This document shows positions 10,045 through 19,792 of a DNA stretch of 64,000 bases, piece after piece. The stretch's first letter is position 1, and each line of letters opens with the position of its first letter. Under the pieces are notes generated by a model. It had not been told where the DNA came from. It saw nothing but the letters and a program-made list of their open reading frames with translations, and searched no databases. The position numbers and the translations under genes were made by a program. The stretch is from JAFAXD01 sp963816775 (GTDB taxonomy: Bacteria; Pseudomonadota; Alphaproteobacteria; Rhizobiales; Xanthobacteraceae), in contig CAWFLX010000006.1 in assembly GCA_963816775.1 (NCBI GenBank), positions 13,672 through 77,671 on the forward strand, read 5' to 3'.

Positions 10045-12642
10045 TTAACCCGGAGCGCCGCGGGCGTCTTTGTTCATCGTGGCGCGCGCTTCCACCACAC
10101 GATCGATTTGCGCTTTGGCCTCGGGGTTAGTGTCGAGGAAGCGCCGAAAATCCGCCGAGCTCAGAACGAGAAGCTGACAGTAGCCAATCGCTATCACGTC
10201 CGCCGTACGCCGCCCGCCGCTCAAAAGCGCCATTTCGCCGAAGAAGTCGCCGCGCCCGAGCCGCACCTTCTGGTTCGGAAGAATAACCTCTACGGCCCCG
10301 GACGAGATGAAGTATACGTGCGTGCCACGCTCGCTGCGCCGAATGATCTTTTCTTCGGGGAGGGCGAGCCGCGGGCGAAACAAGTATGCCAGCGCCTTGG
10401 TCTCGGCCTGTCCCAGGCCACGAAACATTTCAAAACGGCCGATCAACTCTTCAGTCCTTAGGCCGAGGTCGAGCGGGCGCAGGTCCCTTGCGCGCCGGCG
10501 GTGGCTGGCAAGGTGCTCGCGTTCGAGCGCACTGTAGAGTTCGCCACCGAGGAGGCCCTCATCCCGCAACTCGCGGAAGAGCGAGACCTCCAGCTTCAGA
10601 CCTGACTGGCTCAAGACGAGCTGCTCGAGCGCCGCGGCATGTTCGGGATATTGCAGGCGCAATGCTTCGAGCGCGCGTGAGGTGGCGGCGATCCGCGAGG
10701 CCAGCACCTCCTCCAAGCGGCTTACGGCTTGATCCCCTAGAAGCGGCCGCAAGCGGCGCTTGTTGAACCGGACCAGCTCCTTGAGGCTAAATCCGCGGAC
10801 CAAAAGCGTCTCGAACCGGATGGAAATTTGCTGCTGGAGCGGGCGGTCCACGGCAAAGCGGCGGTGGAGGAAATGGGCGAAGCGAAACGCGAATGAATAC
10901 GCGAGCAGATGCCCGTTCGCACGATTGTAACCGACTTCTCCGTCGGCTTTTGTGGCGTCGAGGACGAGATCCGTGTTCCGCAGCAAGCGCTCAATTGCGG
11001 CGGTCGAGACGCTTTGTTGAGCATGGTGGGCGAGGATTAGCCTGCGCTCGCGATTTGTAAGCGCAACCAGCCCGATGGTGAAGCGGTCTCCATCCGAGAT
11101 TAGATGCTCGAGTTCGGAGCTTTCTGCTTCCAGTCGCTTGTCAAGTTTGAGGGCGACCGCATCAGTAATGGCCGGCGCCAGCTCAAAGTCGCGAGATGTC
11201 TTGGTAATCGCATCTCGGACCTCCGCAAGGGCCAGCGCGACAACCTTGCTTCGCAGCACCTGGTTGAGCGGGGAAAGGCGGTCAAGTTTGAGCAGGTGCA
11301 TCACCGGCCGAAGCGTGAGGCCGTTGACCAGCAAGGTGAACAGCACAAAACCCGTGGCCAGAACGGCAACGAGGCTCTGTGTGGGCGCGTCGATGTGAGG
11401 ATTTTCGGTCACGGCGAGCGCCAGCGCCAAGGTGACGGCGCCGCGCAACCCGCCCCACGTGATCGCGAGCTTGTAGGCGGCATCGACAGGCCGGCTCAGC
11501 CGCAACGCACTCAACACCGGCAGCAGCCCGAACAGGACAGCCGCGCGCGCAACGAATGCACCGACAATGACAAGGCCAAGGAGCCAGAGGTCGTAACTAT
11601 GGACGCTCGACAGTAGCCTGGGGACGAGCAGCGAGGCCATAATGAAGATCAGTGAGCCTGACCAGAAGCCGATCTGCTCCCAGACCTCTTCCAGATAGTG
11701 CCAGTTTTCGGGGATGAGCCGGGCGCGACCTACAGCACTGGCTGTCAGTCCGGAAACGACGACAGCGACCACACCAGATACTCCGAACACTTCTTCGCCC
11801 GCGAGGTACATGATGTAGGGGAGTGCGACGGAGAGGGTGACTTCGGCAGGCTTCGAACCGCCAAGCAGTGGTGCGAACGCCCCGAACAGACGTCCACCGA
11901 TGAACCCAAGCACGACGCCGCCGCCGAAACTCACCCCGACGCGGACCGCGCTCGCCGCCAGACTGGGCTGAATTCCATCAGCAAGTATCCCGAGCAAGAC
12001 GGTGAACAATACGATTGCGGCCGCGTCGTTGAGCAGGCTTTCACCTTCGACTAGCCGTACGAGCCGCAAGGGAACGCCAAGATCACGAAAGATGCCGACT
12101 ACAGCCGCCGGATCAGTCGTCGCAACAATGGAACCAATCAGCAGCGCCACGACCAGCGGAACGCCCCCTGCCACGGAAAGGATGAGACCAATACCTGCCG
12201 CCGCAACGAAGACGGCGACGATCGCGAGCGTCAGAATCGGCGCGGCGTCCTCCACCAGTTCGCGAACGTCGATCGTCAGAGCCGCGTGGAACAGCAGCAA
12301 GGGCAGGAAGACGACAAGAAAAACCGTTGCGTTGAACGGAAATTTTACAATCGGTTCGACGATGTCGTCGAACGCGTTGGTCAGCGGCGTGTAAAGGAGG
12401 AAAGAGGCCAGGCCCGCGAGCGCGACCCCGATGACAGCGAGCAAAACCGTATAGGGAAGTTGCAGGCGATCGGCCGCGGGCTGGGCAAAGCTGATGAGCA
12501 CCAGCAATCCCGCGATCAAGGTCGTAAGCACCCAGATGCTCAGCACGTCCTCCAGTCCCGCGGTAATTTCGTATTGAAGGTTGGTCGAGCGATCAATTAA
12601 AAGGCAGCGTATTTTGCGCCCGATCGCCGATGAAACGGCCAA
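10045..12642 (-). CDS. CPA1-type Na+/H+ antiporter with C-terminal cyclic-nucleotide-binding domain
   Basis: The first ~420 residues form about 12 membrane segments with NhaP/CPA1 motifs: ATTDPAAVVGIF near 175, EGESLLNDAAAIVLF near 200 (ion-binding Asp), and WGGLRGAVTLALAL near 390. A long Arg/Leu-rich cytoplasmic linker follows. A cNMP-binding domain occupies roughly residues 725-845, with the phosphate-binding pattern GDFFGEMALLSGGRRTADV. The protein would exchange Na+ or K+ for H+, with possible gating by a cyclic nucleotide. The open frame begins at a weak TTG at 12642; GTG at 12546, preceded by GGAGG, is a likely alternative start and keeps all membrane segments. Confidence 0.88.
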   Translation of the reverse strand: MAVSSAIGRKIRCLLIDRSTNLQYEITAGLEDVLSIWVLTTLIAGLLVLISFAQPAADRLQLPYTVLLAVIGVALAGLASFLLYTPLTNAFDDIVEPIVKFPFNATVFLVVFLPLLLFHAALTIDVRELVEDAAPILTLAIVAVFVAAAGIGLILSVAGGVPLVVALLIGSIVATTDPAAVVGIFRDLGVPLRLVRLVEGESLLNDAAAIVLFTVLLGILADGIQPSLAASAVRVGVSFGGGVVLGFIGGRLFGAFAPLLGGSKPAEVTLSVALPYIMYLAGEEVFGVSGVVAVVVSGLTASAVGRARLIPENWHYLEEVWEQIGFWSGSLIFIMASLLVPRLLSSVHSYDLWLLGLVIVGAFVARAAVLFGLLPVLSALRLSRPVDAAYKLAITWGGLRGAVTLALALAVTENPHIDAPTQSLVAVLATGFVLFTLLVNGLTLRPVMHLLKLDRLSPLNQVLRSKVVALALAEVRDAITKTSRDFELAPAITDAVALKLDKRLEAESSELEHLISDGDRFTIGLVALTNRERRLILAHHAQQSVSTAAIERLLRNTDLVLDATKADGEVGYNRANGHLLAYSFAFRFAHFLHRRFAVDRPLQQQISIRFETLLVRGFSLKELVRFNKRRLRPLLGDQAVSRLEEVLASRIAATSRALEALRLQYPEHAAALEQLVLSQSGLKLEVSLFRELRDEGLLGGELYSALEREHLASHRRRARDLRPLDLGLRTEELIGRFEMFRGLGQAETKALAYLFRPRLALPEEKIIRRSERGTHVYFISSGAVEVILPNQKVRLGRGDFFGEMALLSGGRRTADVIAIGYCQLLVLSSADFRRFLDTNPEAKAQIDRVVEARATMNKDARGAPG

Positions 12643-12805
12643 GCTTGAACTGGTTTTTGCGCCACGGTCCGATCACCCCCGGGTTCCTTGTCCGCGAACA
12701 ACCTAGCGATTCACGAGTAGACGAATCCGTGGTTGATTGCCGCAGGCTGCGGGAGCCGGCGTGGCTACGAAATCCGGTCAGGGTTGCACCGAGAAGCGTG
12801 TCGAC

Positions 12806-14149
12806 ATGAAAAGGATGAGCGCTGCCGCGTTGTTGTGGTCGTCCTGCCTTGCGATGCTGACGATCGGCGTCAACAGCACCGCCATCATGGCGGCGTTGCC
12901 AACGATGCGGACCGAGCTTTTGCTCGGCAGCGCGGGCCTGCAGTGGGCCGTCAACGCCTATCTGGTCGTCGCGGCGGCATGCATTGTGCCAGGCGGCCAC
13001 GCGGCGGACTGGTTCGGCGCCCGGCGGACGTCGATGCTCGGGCTCGCGATGCTGGCCATTGCGTCCTGCGTCATTGCCGCGGCGGGCACGCAAGCCGAAC
13101 TGATCGCGGGGCGGGCTCTGCAAGGCTTTGCGGCAGCCCTCGCGGTGCCCGGAACGCTGGCCGCTGTTAGCACGGGGGCGCCGCCGGAGCGCCGCACGGC
13201 TGCCATCGGAGCATGGACCGGCTTTCTGATGCTCGGCTTCAGCATCGGACCGCTCCTGGGCGGCGCGCTCACCCATTTCGCCAGCTGGCGGATGATCTTC
13301 GTGCTCAATGTCCCCCTCACGCTGGTGGCGATCGCCGGCATCGCCTCCGCGGGCGCCGCTACGCCGGTTGCGAATGCCGGGCCGCCGCGGCGGGCCGATT
13401 GGCTTGGGTTCCTGCTGTCGGGCACGTTCATGGTTGCCCTGGTCTTTACGCTGCAGTCAGCACCGCGCGCAACGGTGGCGCCGGCATCCTTTATCGCACC
13501 GTTCGCGGTCGCTGCGGCCGCGTTTTTGCTGCTGCTCGCCGCCGAGGCGCGGGCCAAGGCGCCGCTCGTCGATCTGACCTTCTTCCGGCACCGGACGTTC
13601 GTCATGGGCGTTGCGATCGGCTCGCTCGGAATGTTCAGCATCCTGAGCTTGCTGCTCTATTTCAATCTCTATGCGCAGGGCAGGGACGGACCAGGCTTCA
13701 CGGCCTTGGAAGCCGGCGCATCACTGCTGCCGCTGAGCGGGGTGTTGCTCGCAATCGCCCTGTCGGCTTCCGCGGTCGCGGCCCGGATCGGGCTGCGCTA
13801 TGCAATGGCTGCCGGCATGGTGCTGCTCGCGATCGCCAGTGCCATCGTCGCAGTGGCGGTCGAGCAGGGCTGGATCGTTATCCTGCTGGTCGGGCTTGCC
13901 CTGATCGGTGCCGGTCTCGCGCTGCCCTACGCGCTCGCGCCTCGCCTCGCACTATCGGCGCTCGCGCCCGCACAGACGGGCCAAGGTTCCGGCATCGTCA
14001 ACGCGTGCACCTTCCTCAGCGGCAGCGCTGGCGTTGCCTGCGGCGCAATCGCCTTCGCTGCGGGCGGGTTTGTGGCGGTGCTGACGATGATTGCGCTGAT
14101 CGCCATAGCCGGCGCTGCGCTCAGCTACGCGATTGCCGAAACCGGATAG
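12806..14149 (+). CDS. MFS transporter, DHA2/EmrB-QacA-like
   Basis: An inner-membrane protein of 447 residues with about 13-14 hydrophobic segments. The N-terminal repeat has the pattern LTIGVNSTAIMAALPTM near TM1, LQWAVNAYLVV, the loop motif GGHAADWFGARRTSM between TM2 and TM3, and RALQGFAAALAVPGTLA. These are typical of drug/H+ antiporters of the DHA2 branch. ATG 12806 is chosen because it opens the first membrane segment; a more upstream ATG adds a polar tail without family resemblance. It is divergent from the antiporter and convergent with the next gene; no regulator is adjacent, so the exported substrate is unknown. Confidence 0.85.
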   Translation: MKRMSAAALLWSSCLAMLTIGVNSTAIMAALPTMRTELLLGSAGLQWAVNAYLVVAAACIVPGGHAADWFGARRTSMLGLAMLAIASCVIAAAGTQAELIAGRALQGFAAALAVPGTLAAVSTGAPPERRTAAIGAWTGFLMLGFSIGPLLGGALTHFASWRMIFVLNVPLTLVAIAGIASAGAATPVANAGPPRRADWLGFLLSGTFMVALVFTLQSAPRATVAPASFIAPFAVAAAAFLLLLAAEARAKAPLVDLTFFRHRTFVMGVAIGSLGMFSILSLLLYFNLYAQGRDGPGFTALEAGASLLPLSGVLLAIALSASAVAARIGLRYAMAAGMVLLAIASAIVAVAVEQGWIVILLVGLALIGAGLALPYALAPRLALSALAPAQTGQGSGIVNACTFLSGSAGVACGAIAFAAGGFVAVLTMIALIAIAGAALSYAIAETG

Positions 14150-14164
14150 CGCCTTTGATTCGGC

Positions 14165-15300
14165 CTAGATGGTTCGCGCCTTCGCCAATCGTTCGGTTTT
14201 GGCGCGTTTCGCCATCCCGTGATCGTCGCGCGTAACGAGCCGGTTGTGCTTCTTCTTGTCCGATCCCGCGTGTTTGGTATTCGCTGCGCGGGGTGGCCGG
14301 CGTATTCCTTGCCGTCGATCGGCGCCACATGCGGCGGATCTTTGTCGAGGTACGGGCGTCCGACTCCGTGCTCCTTGCCGTGCGCATCGACCCATTTCCA
14401 CAAGCTTTCGCTTGAAACCCATCGCTGCGCACGCGTCGCGCCTTTGACGCTCACGAGATCGGCTGCGAGCCCGTGACCGTATCCGCCGCGGAAGCTTCCC
14501 CCATGGTAGGATCTGTCATTCGCGGCCTTCAGGCCGGCCGCGATCGATTGACGATAATCATCGCGGAACGCGCTCGTGATGCCCGGCTTGAGCCCGGCCT
14601 CGTCCAGCGCGCGAAGCGCATGATAGAGCTTGATCTTGAAGCTGCGATCCATGCCGCCGATCACATAGTCCTGCAAGGACATGCCGGCTTTTTCCGCGGC
14701 CTTCGGATCCTTCCAGGTGAAGTCTTCGTCGACGAGCTTGGTGACAGTCTTGGTGACAGTCCGCGTTTTACCATTCTTCTTGACCGTTACCTTTTTCCGC
14801 TCCGGCACCTTGATGGTATCGAGCTTGGGGGTGCGCTGATAGGCCGCCCACAGGTATTGGTCGATGCAAATGTCCGCCACCAAACACTCGTCGAGAGTTT
14901 CGAGCGTGGCCACGGTTTCGGGCGCATCCTGCGGCGCTGGATCAGACGTGGGCGCCGTCGCCACCTGCACGGCGGGTGCTTCGGGTGGCGTCGGCGACGT
15001 TGCGGGCGAGGTCGCCTCGACAATCGCCGCATCGGCGGCAGCCGCCGCCAAGACGGCGGGCGCGGGCGGGTCGGGATCCGCCATCGCCACATCGGCGCTG
15101 GAGACACCGGTCCGTTCAATAGCAGTTGGTTGCGGTGCGTTCACCGGCGCAGTGCGAAACGCGAAGGATTCCCGGATTGGCACTGCATCGGGTTTCTCAA
15201 TGCCAGGCGAATCGTGGCCGGCAAGTCCGGCGACGGCCCACCCGGCCAAAACCACCGTTCCGCTCAACGCCGCCAATATCGCAAATCGCTGCGGTCTCAT
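14165..15300 (-). pseudogene. Peptidase M15/VanY-like cell-wall protein, C terminus frameshifted
   Basis: A membrane anchor or signal peptide (MRPQRFAILAALSGTVVLAG) is followed by a Pro/Ala-rich linker, a Lys/Thr-rich patch, and a C-terminal peptidase-like domain: ITSAFRDDYRQSIAAG, then GYGHGLAADLVSV, then DPPHVAPIDG. These His/Asp positions fit M15-type zinc carboxypeptidases acting on peptidoglycan. After EYAGHP the frame changes: adding one C to the CCCC run (plus strand 14290-14293) gives a natural lysine-rich tail (AANTKHAGSDKKKHNR...AKARTI) ending at 14165, while the uncorrected frame gives an Arg/Pro-rich tail and overruns the convergent MFS gene to 14125. The domain itself lies before the slip, so it may still function. 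AGGAGG before ATG 15300 decides the start. Confidence 0.7.
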
Positions 15301-15487
15301 CACCCCGTCGCCTCCTGGCTCCCCCTGAGCCATGCTGCACAGCCAAGCACGCAACGGAGCTGATTTTTCGGATCAAGCGACGATCACGCAAGGACGAAAG
15401 CCGGAGGTTGCCGTCTTTTCCCGAACGTGTGGCCCGCGAGCAACGCGCGCGTGGCCAAAATGCGTCGAATGCCTAGGTTTCGGTCAC

Positions 15488-15766
15488 TTAGACGCTTATC
15501 CAACCTGAGGCAGGGCGCGCTTTTAGGCCCGGCGTGTGAGAGGCGCCGCGATTTGCGATAAACCATTCCGCTGCCGTCTTGGCGTCGTCCCGGTAACTTG
15601 CCGGATTGAGCGGCGCCGCAGGGTTGGGATGGAACGTGCATATCCCAACTTCGGGCGGATCGCCGGAAACGCAAAACCTATACTCATGTTTCGTTTTCTT
15701 GTGATGCACACGCACCTGATCGGCTCGCATCATGACAAGCACAAACTTACCGGACGCATCATCCAT
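15488..15766 (-). CDS. Small hypothetical protein
   Basis: A 92-residue protein without signal peptide. It has a short basic stretch (VRVHHKKTKHEYRFCVSG) and an aromatic C-terminal half (YRDDAKTAAEWFIANRG). No family recognised. The ATG at 15766 is used; ATG at 15733 is possible. It lies on the same strand as its neighbours but with gaps, so operon membership is unclear. Confidence 0.45.
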   Translation of the reverse strand: MDDASGKFVLVMMRADQVRVHHKKTKHEYRFCVSGDPPEVGICTFHPNPAAPLNPASYRDDAKTAAEWFIANRGASHTPGLKARPASGWISV

Positions 15767-15824
15767 CGACCTGCCCCCCGCCTCCGCGCGCGAGCGAGTG
15801 TCGATCGTGGGCGTGAAAGTGAGG

Positions 15825-16013
15825 TTAACGCGGCGGGTCTTCCGGTTCTTCAGGCTGTACCTGCTGCTGTTGTTGAGCTACCGGCCTTCCGGCCATTTCC
15901 AGATAGGCAGCAGCCAGTAGCCGGAGTCCGTTCGCAATGCGTTGGTCAGGAGTGGTCTGCGCCATTGCCAAATAACGCTGCGCGCGCTGACGGTGATCTT
16001 CCTGTGAAGACAT
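15825..16013 (-). CDS. Small hypothetical protein, helical with Gln-rich tail
   Basis: A 62-residue protein starting MSSQEDHRQRAQRYLAMAQ, with a likely amphipathic helix (NGLRLLAAAYLEMA) and a QQQQQ run followed by an acidic Pro-rich tail. AAAGGTG just before ATG 16013 supports this start over a longer frame. Short proteins of this type are frequent in Hyphomicrobiales; function unknown. Confidence 0.55.
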   Translation of the reverse strand: MSSQEDHRQRAQRYLAMAQTTPDQRIANGLRLLAAAYLEMAGRPVAQQQQQVQPEEPEDPPR

Positions 16014-16057
16014 TGCACCTTTCCCGAAAGAGCGCGGAGCGTGCGCCGGTTGATGCC

Positions 16058-16831
16058 TCACCGTTTCGGTTTTTGTGTGCGCGTGCTCTCGGGCGCGTGA
16101 GCGTGCGGCTCTCCGATCATGTCGCCGCAGCCGGCACGGGTCGCCCAGTATTCCCATGCGCGCCAGGTCTCAGGCGTGTGCGGCTTGTAGCCCGCCGCGC
16201 GGGCCTCGATCTCGCCTTTGGATAGCTTCACCGGCTTGCCGACCTGCATCGCGGCCATTTGCACGCGTGCATTGCGCGGCAGATAGACCGACAACCGCAC
16301 CACCTCGATGATCGATCGCGCGGCCGAGGCAAAGCCGTGACCGCGCATCAGAGCCACATTGCCTTTGCCCAGGCATTTCGCAAGATCGCGACCCTGCGCC
16401 ATATTGGTGACGAGAAGATTAGTGTCGCCGAATTTCTTGCGAATATCCCAAACCGGCACCTTGCCGCCGATGAAACTGCCGGAATGGATCACCGGCTGCA
16501 GCGGCGTATCGATCAGGCCGAACGGCAGCGTGTCCTCCGCATGGGCGTGCACGACCGCCATCACGTCGGGCCGCGTCTCAAATATCGCCGCGTGAATGAA
16601 GCGCTCGAGATAGGGTTGACGTTTGTCACTGATCGGCTCGCCCTCCTGATCAAACTCGATCAGATCGTGGCGCTCGACCAATTCCGGCGCGCGCGAGCGT
16701 GACATGAAAAAGTGTTTTGGATTATCCGGGTGCCGCACGCTGATATGACCGTAAGCATCGACAACATCTTCGCGGGACAGGATGCGGTTGGCGACGACAA
16801 GGTCGCGTAACAGATCGTCAAGCTGGCTCAT
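16058..16831 (-). CDS. Class II aldolase/adducin family protein
   Basis: A zinc-dependent aldolase-fold protein of 257 residues, related to fuculose-phosphate/ribulose-phosphate aldolases and adducin heads. Visible family features: NRILSREDVVDAYGHISVRHP near the N terminus, metal ligands in VVHAHAED near residue 94, and a further His in MRGHGFAS near 164. The acidic catalytic position lies near ERFIHAAIFE. GAGG before ATG 16831 supports the start. Members without sugar kinases nearby often act on non-phosphorylated hydroxy-acids or are decarboxylases; no partner is present here, so the substrate stays open. Confidence 0.85.
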   Translation of the reverse strand: MSQLDDLLRDLVVANRILSREDVVDAYGHISVRHPDNPKHFFMSRSRAPELVERHDLIEFDQEGEPISDKRQPYLERFIHAAIFETRPDVMAVVHAHAEDTLPFGLIDTPLQPVIHSGSFIGGKVPVWDIRKKFGDTNLLVTNMAQGRDLAKCLGKGNVALMRGHGFASAARSIIEVVRLSVYLPRNARVQMAAMQVGKPVKLSKGEIEARAAGYKPHTPETWRAWEYWATRAGCGDMIGEPHAHAPESTRTQKPKR

Positions 16832-16970
16832 ACGGCATCCTCATATCCGGAGGCAACAAGCGGTTCGTTTTCGCGAGGCCAGGAGGCCCCGAGACCAATT
16901 CGTTCCAAGCTGAGACCCATTCGATACGGCGTTTGTACCCGCTAATCAAAACGTCAGCCGAACGAATGAG

Positions 16971-17423
16971 TTAGCGTTTTCGTATACCAGCGAACAATCC
17001 GAGCACCTTTTCTTTCAACACGCCTCTAATGATTTCGGGGCCATAGCCCGAGTCTTCCGCGAGATGTTCGATCCGGAACTTTCTGTCTCTGAGAAGGTGA
17101 GGGAGATCACTGCGGGCAGCACCTATGACAATTCGCGGGATCTTGGCCTGAAAAATGGCGGCAGCGCACATCAGACACGGTTCGTTCGAGCAGTAGATTA
17201 CGCAATCGCTAAGATCTGTTGTGCCAAGAGCTTTGCAGGCGTCGTTCAAAGCATGCAGCTCGGCATGAGCGAGGACGGTTTTCTCCGCCGCTTCCCGGCA
17301 ACGATTTCGCGCGATCACTTTGCCCTTGCGTCTGATGACAGCGCCGATTGGCAATTCACCGACTTGCTTGGCTGCATGTGCCTCCTCAATGGCAAGCTCC
17401 ATATACTGCTCATCAGTGTTCAT
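16971..17423 (-). CDS. Nucleoside/tRNA-adenosine deaminase family protein
   Basis: A cytidine-deaminase-fold zinc enzyme of about 150 residues. The catalytic signature is visible: HAE in VLAHAELHAL near residue 53 and PCxxC in SNEPCLMCAAA near 84. The N terminus (MELAIEEAHAA) and PIGAVI resemble TadA and guanine deaminase-like proteins. The sequence after the zinc motif (PRIVIGAARSDLPHLLRDR) differs from canonical TadA, so a free-nucleobase or other nucleoside deaminase is equally possible. GAGG before ATG 17423 decides the start. It lies 27 bp downstream of the exported protein gene at 17451. Confidence 0.82.
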   Translation of the reverse strand: MNTDEQYMELAIEEAHAAKQVGELPIGAVIRRKGKVIARNRCREAAEKTVLAHAELHALNDACKALGTTDLSDCVIYCSNEPCLMCAAAIFQAKIPRIVIGAARSDLPHLLRDRKFRIEHLAEDSGYGPEIIRGVLKEKVLGLFAGIRKR

Positions 17424-17450
17424 GCGGCCTCGTTGCAAAGCACACGCTCT

Positions 17451-18140
17451 TTATTCGGCTTCGGGAGCAATTGCCTTCGCATTGTTCTCCGAAAAATCCG
17501 GCGGCACGTCGAACGTACCTTTTTGGAGGTCGTACCGGCAGTGCCAGCCGCGCAGTGATCGAATTTGACCATGCTTGCGGTTGGGCGACACATCACCCGA
17601 CAAGGAGATCACGAGATACCGGCTGTCAGGCCAGCTCTCGCCCATCCAACGATAGTTATCGTCGAGTCCCTTCACGAGACCCGCGTCGATGTGGAAATCA
17701 GGCCTCTTGATCTTGCGGGAATCGGGTAGGCTCTTGAAGTAGGCCCACGCCAAATCACCCAGCGGCTTTCGGGTCGCCGCAGCGAATCCCTGCGGACCCA
17801 GGTGATAGAGGTATAAGCTCCCTTCCCCGGCGCCGGTTTTTTGCATTCGCACGAGCCATTGCGAATCGTTGGTGAATTTGAAGCCCGCCGCGTAGTCGGG
17901 TTGCTCCGGTTTGAGCAGGGTCAGCTTGTCCCCGCGGCGCGCCCAGAACTGCCAAGTGTAACTGCCGTCGGCGGCGATCTTGGCATATTGTTCAATCGTG
18001 ATTGTCCCGTCCGGCGATGTGGACGTGTACTCCGGGTTGATCTTGTAATCAGCAGCCGGTCCGACCGTCTGCGCCGCGATCGTGCCGCCGGCGCAAGCGA
18101 GGCATAACGCTATCGAGTATGCCAAATATGTCCGGTTCAT
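17451..18140 (-). CDS. Exported protein of unknown function
   Basis: A protein of about 229 residues with a Sec signal peptide (MNRTYLAYSIALCLACAGGTIAA). The mature part is rich in Tyr, Trp and Asp and has a beta-propeller-like feel (ADGSYTWQFWARRGDKLTLL, NDSQWLVRMQKTG, SRYLVISLSGDVSP). I recognise no catalytic residues. ATG 18140 is chosen because it opens the signal peptide. It may be co-transcribed with the deaminase gene 27 bp downstream. Confidence 0.65.
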   Translation of the reverse strand: MNRTYLAYSIALCLACAGGTIAAQTVGPAADYKINPEYTSTSPDGTITIEQYAKIAADGSYTWQFWARRGDKLTLLKPEQPDYAAGFKFTNDSQWLVRMQKTGAGEGSLYLYHLGPQGFAAATRKPLGDLAWAYFKSLPDSRKIKRPDFHIDAGLVKGLDDNYRWMGESWPDSRYLVISLSGDVSPNRKHGQIRSLRGWHCRYDLQKGTFDVPPDFSENNAKAIAPEAE

Positions 18141-18272
18141 TGGTGGAAAGGCTCGGTTTTTCAAGCCAACGGCAGAATTCATAGGCCACGCGACCGCTGC
18201 CGGTAGGTATCCCGGCAGGCTTGCGGGTGCAAGCCATGCAAGGGCGTGGTGATGGCGCGGTTGGGCCGAGGG

Positions 18273-19361
18273 TCAATGACCGCCGGCGGCGGCATAGAGG
18301 CGATCTGACGCTTTGGAGCGATCCTTCGCATCGTCCACCCGCGATCCCGACGCAATCTTGGCGTCGGGCGGGTTTTCAAGACGCTCGACCACGACGAGGC
18401 GGGTGACCTCGCCTTTGAGGAAGGCGTTCAGGAACTCGGGATAGTTGCTGAAGACCACGCATCCGTGCGACTGGCCCTTCGCGCGAAGCAAGTAAGAATG
18501 GGCTAGCATGCCGTCGCGACCGTACATCTTGCGCTCGTCGAGGGGAGTGAGGCGCAGGGCGCGCACTCCATGAAACAACTGCCCGCGCAACGAGAGCTTG
18601 TAAATATTCGGCGGCGTCGCCCCTCGCATCCTCACCCGCACATGACGGGGATTATCCATGAGGCTGCCAATGCCGGAATGCGCCTCCAGCTTGCGCCCGC
18701 TCGGCATGTAGACCGCACGTGCGGTGATATCGTAGATCGCAGTGCGGCTATCGTCGTCCGCCGGCGGGTCGGAATCCTTGCCGGGTTGCTCAGTGGAGGC
18801 GCTCGATATCGGCGGCGACGCATCGGTCGCCGCGTCCGATGGAGAAATCGGTTCCTCCACGTCTCGATCCGGCGGCGCGTAGGCCAGCTGGTCAGCCGGG
18901 CGAGTCGCAGTCTCGACGTCCTGGTCGGCGGGCGATCGCATGCTGATCGCAAGCTGCCGCATGGCCGACCCTAAACTCCCGTCGGTGGACGCCGGATAGT
19001 CATCGACCGAGGCGAAGCGTTTGTCGAAAGACGCAGGAGGCTCGTTAACCGACGCGCTCCGGCGCGCCGACGCGAGCGGGTCCGTCAGCATGTCCTGTCG
19101 AGTGGCCGGGGCATCAGACCCGACCTCCGGTCCGAGACTCGCCAAGCGTATGCGATCGCCCGGGAGCGCTGATCCGATCGGTTCGGGAAGCCGGAAAATG
19201 TCGGGGTGAATGGTGCCGAAAACAGAAAGGCTCGGGCCACGCAATCCGACGTCTGCCGGACCTGCCTGCGTCCCTAGCGATCTAAGGCCGAACCCCAAGA
19301 CCACCGCCGCGATCCCAAACGGGATCGTGCGGACCCCCAATGCAACCAATATTTCCCCCAC
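18273..19361 (-). CDS. DUF2778 (Tlde1-like) domain protein with long N-terminal linker
   Basis: The C-terminal ~130 residues match the DUF2778/Tlde1 type of cysteine enzymes acting on peptidoglycan crosslinks: YMPSGRKLEAHSG near the domain start, GRDGMLAHSYLL, and the active-site pattern GQSHGCVVFSNY with catalytic His and Cys, then FLKGEVTRLVVV. The N terminus has one hydrophobic segment (IPFGIAAVVLGFGLR), followed by a long, Ser/Pro/Asp-rich, probably disordered linker. It is probably anchored in the inner membrane with the domain in the periplasm. The start is uncertain: GTG at 19361 is used here; a longer TTG start at 19448 is possible. Such proteins are common chromosomal genes in rhizobia and need not be T6SS toxins; no T6SS gene is seen. 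Confidence 0.75.
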   Translation of the reverse strand: MGEILVALGVRTIPFGIAAVVLGFGLRSLGTQAGPADVGLRGPSLSVFGTIHPDIFRLPEPIGSALPGDRIRLASLGPEVGSDAPATRQDMLTDPLASARRSASVNEPPASFDKRFASVDDYPASTDGSLGSAMRQLAISMRSPADQDVETATRPADQLAYAPPDRDVEEPISPSDAATDASPPISSASTEQPGKDSDPPADDDSRTAIYDITARAVYMPSGRKLEAHSGIGSLMDNPRHVRVRMRGATPPNIYKLSLRGQLFHGVRALRLTPLDERKMYGRDGMLAHSYLLRAKGQSHGCVVFSNYPEFLNAFLKGEVTRLVVVERLENPPDAKIASGSRVDDAKDRSKASDRLYAAAGGH

Positions 19362-19792
19362 CGCTACCCTGCGCCGCTGATGGCACCCCTGCCAACGGCA
19401 ACGCACGTCCCCCGACGCACGCCAAAGGTAGCACGCTGATTGCGGCAAAAATCGTGCGGGTCGGCCGCGTGGGTCGTCCCGCGGGCTGATCAGCTAGCCC
19501 CCTCATCAGGTCCGGTTCGCGCGCCGGTCCATTGGGCTTGGCCGGCCTGCCTGCCTGGCAGGCGTATGCGGGGGGCGTATCAGCCACGCAGGGCCGGGAG
19601 TTCCGCGCCGGATTGGGTCCATTTAGGCCTAACCGCACGAATTCAAACGACTGTTGCAGGCCTGCACTAGTCGCAGACACCCCTGCTGATTATCGTTCTT
19701 ACCTACGGAGTGAGGGGATTCCATCAAATCTCACGCACGGTTTTTGCGCGCCCAGAGGACGCGTCTAATCGCGTCGTTGTGACGAGGATGAC
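19362..19792. other. Intergenic region between divergent genes, no gene seen
   Basis: A 431-bp gap with promoters for both flanking genes expected. A perfect 7-bp inverted repeat around one base (19549-19563, GCCTGCC/GGCAGGC) could be an operator or a chance palindrome. GAGGATGAC ahead of ATG 19793 is the ribosome site. No convincing open frame. Confidence 0.45.

Noticed and set aside
18273..19361. T6SS toxin (Tlde1) call
   Set aside because: The domain fits, but no T6SS or immunity gene is present and such genes are common housekeeping-type wall proteins in rhizobia.
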